Part shown: one piece after another, positions 27,665-35,793 of the stretch
Layout: every line of letters starts with the position of its first letter
Numbering within the stretch: the stretch's first letter is position 1
DNA from: Bog-532 sp963775825
GTDB taxonomy: Bacteria > Actinomycetota > Actinomycetes > Streptosporangiales > Streptosporangiaceae
Direction of reading: 5' to 3'
NCBI GenBank assembly: GCA_963775825.1
Contig: CAVZKY010000069.1
Span: forward strand, 11,854-75,853
Length of the DNA stretch: 64,000 nt
The notes under the pieces: generated by a model
The model's input: only the letters and a program-made list of their open reading frames with translations
The model's database searches: none
What the model was told of the DNA's origin: nothing
Translations under genes and position numbers: made by a program

Positions 27665-28030
27665 AGCGTAGGGCTCCTCAGATCGCTGCCTACATGCTCA
27701 GATCGCTGCCTACATGCGGGGCATGACGTACCTGTTTACGTGCCCCTCACCCGGAGGATACCGCCAGGTTGCCATCGCCCGCCGGTCCGCCGCAGCAGTC
27801 AGCCCGATCTCGTCTGGCCGGCTCGGCCGGCTACTCCGGCCGGATGGGGATGATGTCGGCCTGGCGGGGGCCGCCGCCCGCGGGCAGCACGGCGATTTGC
27901 CCGCGGCTATCCGCCACACTCACCGCAGCCCTGCTGACAGGCTGGCGTCGATCTCCCCCGCCGCGTTGGCTGCGGTGACCAGGATGCCGGTACCGGCTCG
28001 CCTCCGGGCGCGCGCACGAAGCCGTGCGCC
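27665..28030. other. Intergenic region with a 20-bp tandem duplication
   Basis: No gene is supported. A perfect 20-bp unit, CTCAGATCGCTGCCTACATG, is repeated back to back at 27677-27696 and 27697-27716, just upstream of the glmU start, so it may lie in or near the glmU promoter or leader. Confidence 0.6.
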
Positions 28031-29998
28031 TCACGGGCCGGCTGAAGAGTCAGCTGCGCCGTCTCCGGGTGCCCGTTCAGCTCGGCCTCCCGGCTGGCCG
28101 GACGCGCCGACTGCGCCGTTCCGGACGGGCACGGCGGCGGGCGCTGCATGCTGCGGTGGCGCGGCGGCCAGCCGGACGGCCCGGGTGGAGTCCGCCTCGT
28201 CAGCGGCGGGCAGCACCAGCTCACTGGGTTCCCACGAGCCTTCACCCGCGATACCGGCGAGTTCCTCTCCGATCGGCTCCGCGGCGGCACGCCGCCGGAT
28301 CGGGCCGGTCAGCAGCGACGCGATGGCCGCGATCACGTTGGCGGCGATCGCGAACCAGAAAGCGATCCCAATTCCGCTGTGGAACGGGTGGGTGATGACG
28401 TTCGGGAAGAATTGCCGGCCGGTCAGATACGCGGCGTGCGACGCCGGCAGGTGACTGAGCAGCGGGCCGAGCAGCTGCTTCATCGGGTTGTAGCCGAGGA
28501 AGGCCGCGAACAGGACGCCGATGGGTGGCAGGTGCCCGATCGTGTGCGCGGCACCGGCGGGAATGCCCTGGGCGGCGAGGCCACCGGACAGGGCTGATGG
28601 CAGCGTGCTCGACAGTCCGGCCACGATCAGCGAGAAGAAGATGCCGATCGACAGCACGAAGGCGGCATTCTGGAACGTCGCGATGGTGCCGCCGGCGGCA
28701 CCACGCTGATTGGCCGGGACAGAGTTCATGATCTCGGCCCGGTTCGGCGAGGCGAACAAGCCGGAGCCGAACCCGTTGAGCACGAGGATCAGCGCGAACA
28801 GCCCGTAGCTGAAGTTCACCGGCATGAGCATCAGCAGCACGAAGCTGAACGCGGTGAGCAGCGCGCCCCCCACGGTGAACGCCCGGGCCCCGAACCGGTC
28901 AGACAGGAAGCCGGACAGCGGCGCGGACACCAGGAACCCGATGGTCAGCGGGATCAGGTAGATGCCGGCCCACAGCGGGGTCTGCGAGAAACTGTAACCG
29001 TGCAGCGGCAGCCAGATGCCCTGCAGCCAGATGATGAGGGTGAACTGCATCCCGCCCCGGCCGAGCGCGACCATCAGGTTGGCGAGGTTGCCGGCCGCGA
29101 ACGCCCGGATCCGGAACAGCGACAGCCGGAACATCGGCTCCGCGACCCTGGTCTCGACGAACCCGAAGACGATGAGCGCGGCCAGCCCGCCGAAGATCAT
29201 CGACAGCACGAACGGGCTCGTCCAGCCCATCGCGTGGCCGCCGTACGGCTCCAGGCCGTAGGTGATGCCGACCAGGATCGCGACCAGGCCGACCGCGAAC
29301 AGGACGTTGCCCCACCAGTCCATCCGGGCGTGGTGCCGCTCGCTCAGGTCGTGCAGCATGAAGTAGGCCCAGAAGGTGCCGAAGAGCCCGAACGGGACCG
29401 AGACGAGGAAGACGAAGTGCCAGTTGATGGGGGCCAGCACGCCGCCGAGCAGCAGGCCGAGGAAGGAACCGGAGATCGCGGCGATCGCGTTCATGCCCAG
29501 GGCGGTACCGCGCTGGTTTGCGGGAAACGCATCGGTCAGGATCGCGGTCGAATTGGCGAACAAGAAAGCCCCGCCGATGCCCTGCACGATCCGCCAGATG
29601 ATTAGCCACAGCGCCGCGTCGGTGCCTTTCATCCAGGTCACGGCCAGGAAGATGGACGCCACCGTAAATACGGCGAAGCCGATGTTGTACATGCGGACGC
29701 GGCCGAACATGTCGCCCAGCCGGCCGAAAGACACCACCAGTACGGCGGATACCACCAGGAAGCCCATGAACATCCACAGCAGGTAGCTGGTGTTACCTGG
29801 GGCGAGCGGGTTGACCCCGATGCCACGGAAGATGTCCGGCAGCGCGATCAGCACGATTGACTGGTTGATCGTGGCCATCAGCACGCCGAGCGTGGTGTTC
29901 GACAGCGCGATCCACTTGTAGTGCGGACCAGGCTGCCGGCCGTCGCGCTTGGCGTGAGCCGCCGGACCCGTGTCGGCTGCGCCGGACTTGACCGCCAT
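28031..29998 (-). CDS. MFS drug-type exporter, 14-helix EmrB/QacA (DHA2) family
   Basis: This 655-aa integral membrane protein has about 14 hydrophobic segments. The family pattern LMATINQSIVLIALPDI (helix 1, motif D-like) and GRLGDMFGRVRMYNIGFAVF (motif A between helices 2 and 3) are clear. A ~90-residue hydrophilic C-terminus rich in Ala/Glu follows the last helix. I start at ATG 29998 (MAVKSGAAD); 18 upstream codons have no ribosome site. Proton-driven efflux of an unknown compound is the likely role. The inverted repeat at 30019-30054 just upstream suggests control by a repressor, none of which is adjacent. Confidence 0.9.
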   Translation of the reverse strand: MAVKSGAADTGPAAHAKRDGRQPGPHYKWIALSNTTLGVLMATINQSIVLIALPDIFRGIGVNPLAPGNTSYLLWMFMGFLVVSAVLVVSFGRLGDMFGRVRMYNIGFAVFTVASIFLAVTWMKGTDAALWLIIWRIVQGIGGAFLFANSTAILTDAFPANQRGTALGMNAIAAISGSFLGLLLGGVLAPINWHFVFLVSVPFGLFGTFWAYFMLHDLSERHHARMDWWGNVLFAVGLVAILVGITYGLEPYGGHAMGWTSPFVLSMIFGGLAALIVFGFVETRVAEPMFRLSLFRIRAFAAGNLANLMVALGRGGMQFTLIIWLQGIWLPLHGYSFSQTPLWAGIYLIPLTIGFLVSAPLSGFLSDRFGARAFTVGGALLTAFSFVLLMLMPVNFSYGLFALILVLNGFGSGLFASPNRAEIMNSVPANQRGAAGGTIATFQNAAFVLSIGIFFSLIVAGLSSTLPSALSGGLAAQGIPAGAAHTIGHLPPIGVLFAAFLGYNPMKQLLGPLLSHLPASHAAYLTGRQFFPNVITHPFHSGIGIAFWFAIAANVIAAIASLLTGPIRRRAAAEPIGEELAGIAGEGSWEPSELVLPAADEADSTRAVRLAAAPPQHAAPAAVPVRNGAVGASGQPGGRAERAPGDGAADSSAGP

Positions 29999-30018
29999 AG
30001 CTGAACGAGCCCCCAACA

Positions 30019-30054
30019 AGTTGAGATGCGGATATAACTTGCTTAACCTCAACT
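30019..30054 (-). promoter_or_regulatory. Inverted repeat in the MFS exporter promoter region
   Basis: AGTTGAG (30019-30025) and CTCAACT (30048-30054) form 7-bp arms 22 nt apart, enclosing an AT-rich core with TTAAGCAAGTTATAT on the minus strand. It ends 20 nt before the ATG, the position of a repressor operator or leader element. Confidence 0.45.
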
Positions 30055-30280
30055 AACGATATCAGAGGCGCTGAACCGCCCGTGGCCGGAGCCCGCGGGG
30101 TGGACTGCCCGCTTGCCGTGCCGCTATCCGCCCCAAGGCTCCTGCGCGCCGACGAAGTACCGCTCCATAGCGGGGTAACCAAACCGCAGGCGGCATTCAT
30201 GCCCCAGCTGGGCCGATTTCCGCAGCCGACAGCTGCACTTACGTTCCCACAATGTCGTACCATGACCGTAGTATTCAAAT

Positions 30281-31133
30281 ATGAGTTCCAATAAGTACGC
30301 CGCTCTGCGCACCCAGGCTATTGAGCTGCGCCGGGCCGGGAAATCACGCCGCGAGATCAAGGCCATTCTCGGCATCGCCAGCGATCAGACCCTCGGCGAT
30401 GCCCTCCGCGGCGAGCCACCCCCCGCCTGGACCCGGCGGCCCAATGCCAAGGACGAGGTTCGGGCCCGGGCGAGGGCCCTGCGGGAAGAAGGGCGAGACT
30501 ATGACGAGATAGCGGCCCGGCTCGGCGTGTCGAAGAGCTCGGTATCGCTCTGGGTCAGGGACCTGCCCACTCCCGCCCGGCTGAGCTATGCGGAATGCCG
30601 CAAACGCTCGGTCGAAGGGACCCGCCGCTACTGGGAAGCCGAGCGGCAGGCGCGGGAAGCCGCGCGCTCCGCGATCCCGCGACGCCGCCGCATCGGAAAT
30701 CGGCCAGCTCAGCGACCGCGAGGTTGTCCTTCTTGGTGCCATCGCCTACTGATGCGAAGGCGCTAAGAGCAAGCCCTACCGGCGTGCCGAGCTAGTCAAC
30801 TTCATCAACAGTGATCCCGGCCTGATCCGGCTGTTCCTCGCATTCCTCGATCTGACCGGGATAAGGCCCCAGCAACTGCGCTACAGACTGCACATCCACG
30901 AAACGGCTGACGTCGAGGCCGCCACGAACTACTGGCAAACGATCGCCGGGGCTGCCCCGGATCTGTTCGTACGGCCCCATATCAAGCGGGACAAGCCACG
31001 AACCGTTCGCAAAAATACCGGCGCCGACTACCACGGGTGCCTGCAGATCTGGGTGTCCGGTAGCCGGGATCTATACCTGAGAATCGAAGGTTGGGCCAGA
31101 GCTATCATGGCCGCCGTGTCAGCAGCCGGCTAG
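30281..31133 (+). pseudogene. Decayed HTH protein with an endonuclease-like C-terminal domain
   Basis: The N-terminal part (from ATG 30281) has a helix-turn-helix (YDEIAARLGVSKSSVSLWVRDL). Near 30676 the frame shifts by one base; in the new frame EIGQLSDREVVLLGAIAY is followed by TGA at 30750-30752 where the family has Trp, then CEGAKSKPYRR, VNFINSDPGLIRLFLAFL, RYRLHIHETADV, TVRKNTGADYHGCL and a TAG at 31131. I recall this HTH plus LAGLIDADG-like layout from many actinobacterial proteins of unknown role. Two independent lesions make an inactive gene likely, though both are single-base. It sits 23 bp from the 3' end of tRNA-Gln. Confidence 0.75.
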
Positions 31134-31156
31134 TGTGCTGAAAGACGTTTCCGCAG

Positions 31157-31229
31157 CTCCCGGAGAAGGATTCGAACCTTCGTTCAGCGCTCCAAAGGCG
31201 CTTGTCCTGCCAGGCTAGACGATCCGGGA
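31157..31229 (-). tRNA. tRNA-Gln (anticodon TTG)
   Basis: A complete 73-nt cloverleaf reads on the minus strand: acceptor TCCCGGA/TCCGGGA, D-arm GTCT/GGAC, anticodon stem AGCGC/GCGCT with loop CTTTGGA (anticodon TTG), T-arm GAAGG-TTCGAAT-CCTTC and discriminator G. CCA is not encoded. A tRNA-Gln near glmU is a common actinobacterial arrangement. Reading the loop one base later would give a Pro anticodon, but the 7-nt loop geometry fixes TTG. Confidence 0.92.
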
Positions 31230-31251
31230 TCGGCTCCGGCAACACTTTACC

Positions 31252-31390
31252 GGGGCGCGCACCGCTGGGCCGATCGGTGAGTTGCCGCCCGTTTCCGGGG
31301 CGCGCACCGCTGGGCCAATCGGCGAGTTGCCGCCTGTTACCAGGGTGCACCGCTGGCCCGATCGGCGAGTTGCCGCCCGCTGAGGGTTGC
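31252..31390. repeat. Three ~45-bp tandem repeats beside tRNA-Gln
   Basis: Units starting near 31252, 31297 and 31342 share GCACCGCTGGGCC and ATCGGxGAGTTGCCGCC; the third has a 2-bp deletion and a partial fourth follows to about 31420. They lie immediately upstream of the tRNA. The open frame they create on the minus strand is repeat-encoded and not a gene. Confidence 0.75.
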
Positions 31391-31678
31391 CGCCCGCTGA
31401 GATGAGCCCGATCGGCGTGTCACGCCGCTGGCATGGGCATGCGACTGCCGCTGGCGTTGCCTGCGGCCAGCCCCACCTCGGCAGTACCTGCGCCCGCCCT
31501 TGGGCAATGGGTTATCTGCAGATGCCCCAGTTCAGGCATAACCGGAACCCGGCCGGGCAGTAGCGCTTCAGATGGCCGCTGCCGAACGGCGGTATATGCC
31601 GACCGCGCCGAGACCGGATCGTAGCCAACATGCGGCCAAATCGAAACAAGCTCAAATAGTTTCGCCCATGCCCTTGCC
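31391..31678. other. Intergenic region upstream of the desaturase
   Basis: No supportable gene lies between the tRNA-adjacent repeats and the desaturase operator; the short open frame at 31433-31624 lacks a ribosome site. Confidence 0.5.
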
Positions 31679-31700
31679 TAACCTACGGCTTCGTAGGTTA
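31679..31700 (+). promoter_or_regulatory. Palindromic operator upstream of the desaturase gene
   Basis: TAACCTACG-GCTT-CGTAGGTTA is a perfect 22-bp inverted repeat with 9-bp arms, 71 nt before the desaturase start, followed at 31703-31710 by the palindrome TTACGTAA. Size and symmetry fit a TetR dimer site, and a TetR gene is the next gene but one. Confidence 0.7.
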
Positions 31701-31771
31701 CGGTTACGTAAGCGTCAAGAGCGCTGCACGCCTTCGCGTCTTTCCGGACCCGACCCCCAGCGAGGAGCACG

Positions 31772-32893
31772 ATGACTACTTCCGCCGAACGGGCCAAGGC
31801 CCCCGGCCAGGCCCGGCCGACGCCCACGTGGCCACCCACGGCCGCCGAACCGGATAGGAAATCTGCACTGGCCACGGAGCCGCGGGTCCGCACCGTGCGC
31901 CCCGACCTGGACGAGGACCGGGCCACCCGCGGACAGCGGGCCCTGGTCGCCATCTTCGTCGTCGTGCCGATGCTGGCGCTGGTCGCGGCCATCCCGGTCG
32001 CCTGGGCCTGGGGTTTCCTCGGCTGGCATGACGTGGTCATCGCTCTCGTCTTCTACTGCATCTCCGGACTCGGCATCACCGTAGGCTTCCACCGGTACTT
32101 CACGCACAGTTCGTTCAAGGCCAAGACCGGGCTGCGGGTCGCTCTCGCGGTCGCCGGGACGCTGGCCATCGAGGGGCCGGTCTTCAACTGGGTGGCCGAC
32201 CACCGCCGGCACCACAAGTACAGCGACAAGGAGGGCGACCCGCACTCGCCGTGGCGTTACGGCGACGACCTGAAGGCCCTGTCCAAGGGCCTCGCCTTCG
32301 CCCACGTGGGCTGGCTGTTCGACCCGAACAAGACAAATCAGGAAAAGTTCATCCCGGATCTGCTCGCCGACGCCCGGATCCGCCGGGTCCACCAGCTGTT
32401 CCCGGTGCTCGTCTTCGCGTCGCTGCTGGCGCCCGCCCTCATCGGCGGCCTGTGGTCGATGTCCTGGTACGGGGCGCTCACCGCGTTCTTCTGGGCCAGC
32501 CTGGTCCGCATCGCGCTGCTGCACCACGTCACCTGGTCGATCAACTCGATCTGCCATACCTTTGGCAGCGAGGAGTTCGAGGTGCGGGACAAGTCCCGGA
32601 ACGTGGCCTGGCTGGCCATCGCCTCGTTCGGCGAGTCCTGGCACAACCTTCACCACGCGGACCCGACGTGCGCGCGGCACGGCGTGCTCAAGGGGCAGCT
32701 GGACTCCAGCGCCCGGGTGATCTGGGCGCTCGAGAAGCTTGGCTGGGCCTACGACGTCCGGTGGCCGGACGCGGAGCGGCTGGGGGCTAAGCGCCCCGTC
32801 ACCGCGACCAGGAAACTCGGCTCGATGACCCGCCGCAAGCCTGCTTCAATCGCATCACGGCCGCCGCAGGTTAGTGACGAGACGGCGGCCTGA
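31772..32893 (+). CDS. Membrane fatty acyl-CoA desaturase (delta-9 type)
   Basis: This di-iron membrane desaturase (373 aa) has all three histidine boxes: HRYFTH near residue 107, HRRHH near 145 and HNLHH near 290, with four hydrophobic segments between and around them. It introduces a double bond into saturated acyl chains and so adjusts membrane fluidity. The charged ~60-residue N-terminus is typical of actinobacterial members. The following TetR gene overlaps or abuts it, and a 22-bp palindrome precedes it, suggesting TetR control in response to acyl ligands. Confidence 0.92.
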   Translation: MTTSAERAKAPGQARPTPTWPPTAAEPDRKSALATEPRVRTVRPDLDEDRATRGQRALVAIFVVVPMLALVAAIPVAWAWGFLGWHDVVIALVFYCISGLGITVGFHRYFTHSSFKAKTGLRVALAVAGTLAIEGPVFNWVADHRRHHKYSDKEGDPHSPWRYGDDLKALSKGLAFAHVGWLFDPNKTNQEKFIPDLLADARIRRVHQLFPVLVFASLLAPALIGGLWSMSWYGALTAFFWASLVRIALLHHVTWSINSICHTFGSEEFEVRDKSRNVAWLAIASFGESWHNLHHADPTCARHGVLKGQLDSSARVIWALEKLGWAYDVRWPDAERLGAKRPVTATRKLGSMTRRKPASIASRPPQVSDETAA

Positions 32894-33587
32894 ACGCGAT
32901 GATGGCTTGGTGACCGACGATCCGCCCCTCAGATCCAGCCGCAGAAGGATGACCGGGAAAGAACGGCGGGAGCAGCTGCTCGATATCGGCCGGCAGCTGT
33001 TCGCCGAACGCGGTTTCGAGGGAACCTCGATCGAGGAGGTAGCCGCCAAGGCAGGTGTGTCCAAACCCGTGGTGTACGAGCACTTCGGCGGCAAGGAAGG
33101 CCTGTACGCGGTCGTCGTAGACCGCGAGGTCGAGCGGCTGCTGACCATGGCCACGACGCTGCTGGACGGCAAGGACACGATCCCGAAGTTCCAGGCCGCC
33201 GCGGTGCGGCTGCTTAAGTACATCGAGGACAACGCGGACGGGTTCCGCATTCTGGTCCGGGACTCTCCGCCCGGATCGGGGACCGGCACGTACGGCACGC
33301 TGCTCTCCGACATCGCCGGCCAGGTCGAGTACATCGTCGGCGACTACCTGACCGTACGCGGCCAGGACCCGAAGCTCGCCCCGATGTACGCCCAGATGCT
33401 GGTCGGCATGGTCGCCTTCACCGGCCAGTGGTGGCTGGACGCACGCAAGCCGCCACTGGAGGACGTGGCGGCACATCTCATCAACCTGGCCTGGAACGGG
33501 CTGTCGCAGCTCGATCCTGTGCCACGTATCCCGCCGGAGATCATCGCCCGGCAGTGCGAGCCGGACGGCCCGGACAGCCAGCGGTAG
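32874..33587 (+). CDS. TetR family transcriptional regulator
   Basis: This 237-aa repressor-type protein has an N-terminal HTH (RREQLLDIGRQLFAERGF, then EVAAKAGVSKPVVYEHFGGK) and a helical ligand domain. The GTG at 32874 overlaps the desaturase end by 20 nt; GTG 32910 is an alternative just after it. Co-transcription with the desaturase makes regulation of that gene likely, through the operator at 31679-31700; the ligand is unknown. Confidence 0.9.
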   Translation: MTRRRPERDDGLVTDDPPLRSSRRRMTGKERREQLLDIGRQLFAERGFEGTSIEEVAAKAGVSKPVVYEHFGGKEGLYAVVVDREVERLLTMATTLLDGKDTIPKFQAAAVRLLKYIEDNADGFRILVRDSPPGSGTGTYGTLLSDIAGQVEYIVGDYLTVRGQDPKLAPMYAQMLVGMVAFTGQWWLDARKPPLEDVAAHLINLAWNGLSQLDPVPRIPPEIIARQCEPDGPDSQR

Positions 33588-33643
33588 CAAGCCGCCTGCG
33601 CTGGGCGCCCGCGAGCCGACGGGCCGGTAGCTGGCGACCCGGA

Positions 33644-34093
33644 TCAGCAGGCGCGCGCCGCGGGGCCCGCTGACTCCGGCGGGCAGGCGGGCAGGCCGTC
33701 CGCCGCCCAGGCGAGGAAGCCGCCGACGATGTTGGTGGCGCCGGCCAGGCCGAGATCCTGCAGCGCCGCGGCGGCCAGGCTGGAGGTGTAGCCCTCGGAG
33801 CAGAACACGATGAGCCGCTGGTCGTAGCCGCGCACCCAGGGCAGCCGGGCCTCGCTGGCCGGGTCGAAACGCCACTCCAGCACGTTGCGCTCCACGATCA
33901 CCGCCCCGGGTATGCCGCCCTCACGGGCCCGCTGGGCCTGCGGCCGGATATCAACGAGAACGGCGCCGCGGGAGAACTCCGCAAACGCCTCCTCCGGGGT
34001 CAGCCGGCGCAGGCCGGCCCGGGCGGCCGCGAGGACCTCATCGATCGTGCGGGCCCCCGGCGGCCGGCCGGTCACGGGCGGGCCACTCACCAC
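33644..34093 (-). CDS. Rhodanese-like sulfurtransferase
   Basis: This single-domain rhodanese (149 aa) has the active-site loop FCSEGYTSS with the catalytic cysteine, and VLVDIRP near residue 46. It overlaps the end of the cysteine dioxygenase gene (GTGA at 34090-34087, or GTG 34093), so the two are coupled. A role in handling sulfane sulfur or sulfite from cysteine oxidation is likely from context. Confidence 0.88.
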   Translation of the reverse strand: MVSGPPVTGRPPGARTIDEVLAAARAGLRRLTPEEAFAEFSRGAVLVDIRPQAQRAREGGIPGAVIVERNVLEWRFDPASEARLPWVRGYDQRLIVFCSEGYTSSLAAAALQDLGLAGATNIVGGFLAWAADGLPACPPESAGPAARAC

Positions 34094-34572
34094 TGGTCCG
34101 CGGCTTCCGTGTCCAGCACGATGAGGCCGTTCTCGCTGAGGTCATAGCGCGTCATCTCGGTCAGCGGCGGTGAGTAGGCGTGCACGCTGACCGCGACGGC
34201 CTCGGAGGTGTTGCGCACGTCGTGAACGTACGCCGGGCCGAAGGAGCGCACCCGCCCCGCGGTAACAGATACGGCCGTCACCGACTGCCGCCCGGCCGTC
34301 CCGGCCGTCCCGCCCTGATGTTCTTCCAGTGTGCCCCAGACGACGCCGAAGGCCCCGGCCGAGCCACCGTGGTCGTGGAATCCGGTGCCCTGCCCGGGCA
34401 GCCAGCTGATCAGCCAGACCTCGTACTGCTCGTCGGCGGGCATCCGTTCGTACCAGCGCTCGTCCGGGCCCAGCCGGACCCGCGACATCCAGTCCCGGGG
34501 CGTGGCCGCCACCAGGCGTACTTGCTCAGCCAGCTGCCGCGGGCTCAGCGCGGCGGGAACGATCGTGGTCAT
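34087..34572 (-). CDS. Cysteine dioxygenase family protein
   Basis: This 161-aa cupin-fold non-haem iron dioxygenase has WLPGQGTGFHDHGGSAGAFG, which provides two of the three iron-binding histidines, and a later VHDVRN His. The family oxidises cysteine (or a related thiol such as 3-mercaptopropionate) to the sulfinate. I start at ATG 34572 with GGAG 9 nt upstream; the upstream 28 open codons are leader. It is coupled to a rhodanese. Confidence 0.85.
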   Translation of the reverse strand: MTTIVPAALSPRQLAEQVRLVAATPRDWMSRVRLGPDERWYERMPADEQYEVWLISWLPGQGTGFHDHGGSAGAFGVVWGTLEEHQGGTAGTAGRQSVTAVSVTAGRVRSFGPAYVHDVRNTSEAVAVSVHAYSPPLTEMTRYDLSENGLIVLDTEAADQW

Positions 34573-34936
34573 GGTGCGTCTCTCCTCGCGTCGTGATGAC
34601 CGGCCGTAACCGGCAGGCGGTGCATCCCTGGGCCGCACGGGCCGGACAGAGAGCACTCGCCTGACGGCGGAGGTCTACGTGAAGACGCCGATGGTGATAG
34701 CTGCCTCGGTGCACGAGCACGATCATGCCATTATTATCTACTAAAACAATTTGCAAAGTAGATTAACCAGGTCAACACCCTGACGGCGGCGTTTCCCGTC
34801 CAGTGAACGGTCAGCCAATCCGGAAGGCACGGTCAGGGCCTGCCGCTCGGGCTGGGCGGTCAGCCGGCCCGCTCGGGCTGGACGGACAGCCGGGCCCGGA
34901 GCGGACGGCCTGCGGTGGCCCGCCTGCGCTCGCCGG
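34573..34936. other. Intergenic region upstream of the cysteine dioxygenase gene
   Basis: No gene is seen. An AT-rich island at 34725-34770 stands out from the GC-rich context and holds the inverted repeat listed separately. From 34830 to 34900 the sequence repeats GGTCAGCC and GCTCGGGCTGG loosely. Confidence 0.5.
34736..34763 (-). promoter_or_regulatory. Inverted repeat in an AT-rich promoter-like island
   Basis: ATCTACT (34736-34742) and AGTAGAT (34757-34763) are 7-bp arms 14 nt apart enclosing AAAACAATTTGCAA. It lies 164 nt upstream of the cysteine dioxygenase start. It looks like an operator over a promoter; the regulator is unknown. Confidence 0.5.
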
Positions 34937-35707
34937 TCAGCCCGGGCCGTGCGCCACCACGAACACCCGGCGGAAGGGCAGGACCGTCCCGAACGAACGC
35001 GGCGGATACGCCCGCCGCATCCGGTCCCGGTACTCAGCCAGGAACTCCGCGGTCTCCATGTCGTCCAGGACCGCGAGGACCGGCCGCAGCGCCGTGCCCT
35101 TGACCCACTCGACCACCGGATCCTCCCCGTGCAGGATATGCAGGTAGGTCGTTTCCCAGGCGTCGACCTGACAGCCGGCCCCGGCCAGCACGTCGAGGTA
35201 ACCGGTCAGATCGCCCGCCTGGCGGGTCAGTTCGGCCTCCCCGATCAGCGAGCGCCAGCGCGGGGAGGCGGCCATCTGCCGGAGCACCGCATGCGGAGGC
35301 TGATCGAAGTTTCCGGGCAGCTGGAAAGCCAGCCACCCGCCACCAGACAGCCAGGACACCCAGCAGGGCAGCAGGCCGAGGTGGCCGGGCACCCACTGGA
35401 GCACCGCGTTGCAGACCAGCACGTCGACCGGGGCGTCCGGCTGCCAGTCACGCAGGTCGGCCACCGTAAAGGAAACGCCCGGTCGCTTCTCCCCCCGGCG
35501 CGCCGCTGCGATCATCTCCGCGGAACTATCGATGCCGAGGATGGCCGCGCCGGGCCAGCGGCGCGCGAGATCGACGGTCAGGTCACCGGGCCCGCAGCCG
35601 AGATCGACCACGGAACGCGGCGCGTCCGTTCCAATCCTGGCCACCAGGTCGAAGAAGGGCCGCGCCCGTTCGTCGGCGAAGCGCCGGTACTGGCCCGGGT
35701 CCCACAT
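34937..35707 (-). CDS. tam: Trans-aconitate 2-methyltransferase
   Basis: This SAM-dependent methyltransferase (256 aa) has VVDLGCGPGDLTVDLARRWP as SAM motif I and NAVLQWVPGH, a Tam signature, near residue 107. Tam methylates trans-aconitate, an aconitase inhibitor that forms spontaneously from cis-aconitate. It is divergent from a MarR gene with palindromes between, matching the tam/tamR arrangement described in Streptomyces. Confidence 0.9.
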   Translation of the reverse strand: MWDPGQYRRFADERARPFFDLVARIGTDAPRSVVDLGCGPGDLTVDLARRWPGAAILGIDSSAEMIAAARRGEKRPGVSFTVADLRDWQPDAPVDVLVCNAVLQWVPGHLGLLPCWVSWLSGGGWLAFQLPGNFDQPPHAVLRQMAASPRWRSLIGEAELTRQAGDLTGYLDVLAGAGCQVDAWETTYLHILHGEDPVVEWVKGTALRPVLAVLDDMETAEFLAEYRDRMRRAYPPRSFGTVLPFRRVFVVAHGPG

Positions 35708-35720
35708 TGGTGACTCCCTC

Positions 35721-35734
35721 TCTCGACATCGAGA
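35721..35734. promoter_or_regulatory. MarR-type palindrome, tam-proximal
   Basis: TCTCGA-CA-TCGAGA has 6-bp arms with a 2-bp centre and lies 14 bp from the tam start codon. Its symmetry equals that of the second palindrome at 35763-35776, so both are likely sites for the divergent MarR protein. Confidence 0.7.
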
Positions 35735-35762
35735 TAGTTTACCCCTGTCTACTGGGCAGGCA

Positions 35763-35776
35763 TCTTGACGTCAAGA
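35763..35776. promoter_or_regulatory. MarR-type palindrome, tamR-proximal
   Basis: TCTTGACGTCAAGA is a perfect 14-bp palindrome, 17 bp before the regulator start at 35794. Autoregulation and control of tam by the same protein are implied. Confidence 0.75.
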
Positions 35777-35793
35777 AAAGATACGCTAGAGCG

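Noticed and set aside
26228..27853. 541-codon plus-strand frame opposite glmU
   Set aside because: Antisense shadow; glmU is unambiguous.
31157..31229. Reading the tRNA as tRNA-Pro (TGG)
   Set aside because: The 7-nt anticodon loop bounded by a 5-bp stem places TTG at positions 34-36; discriminator G also suits Gln.
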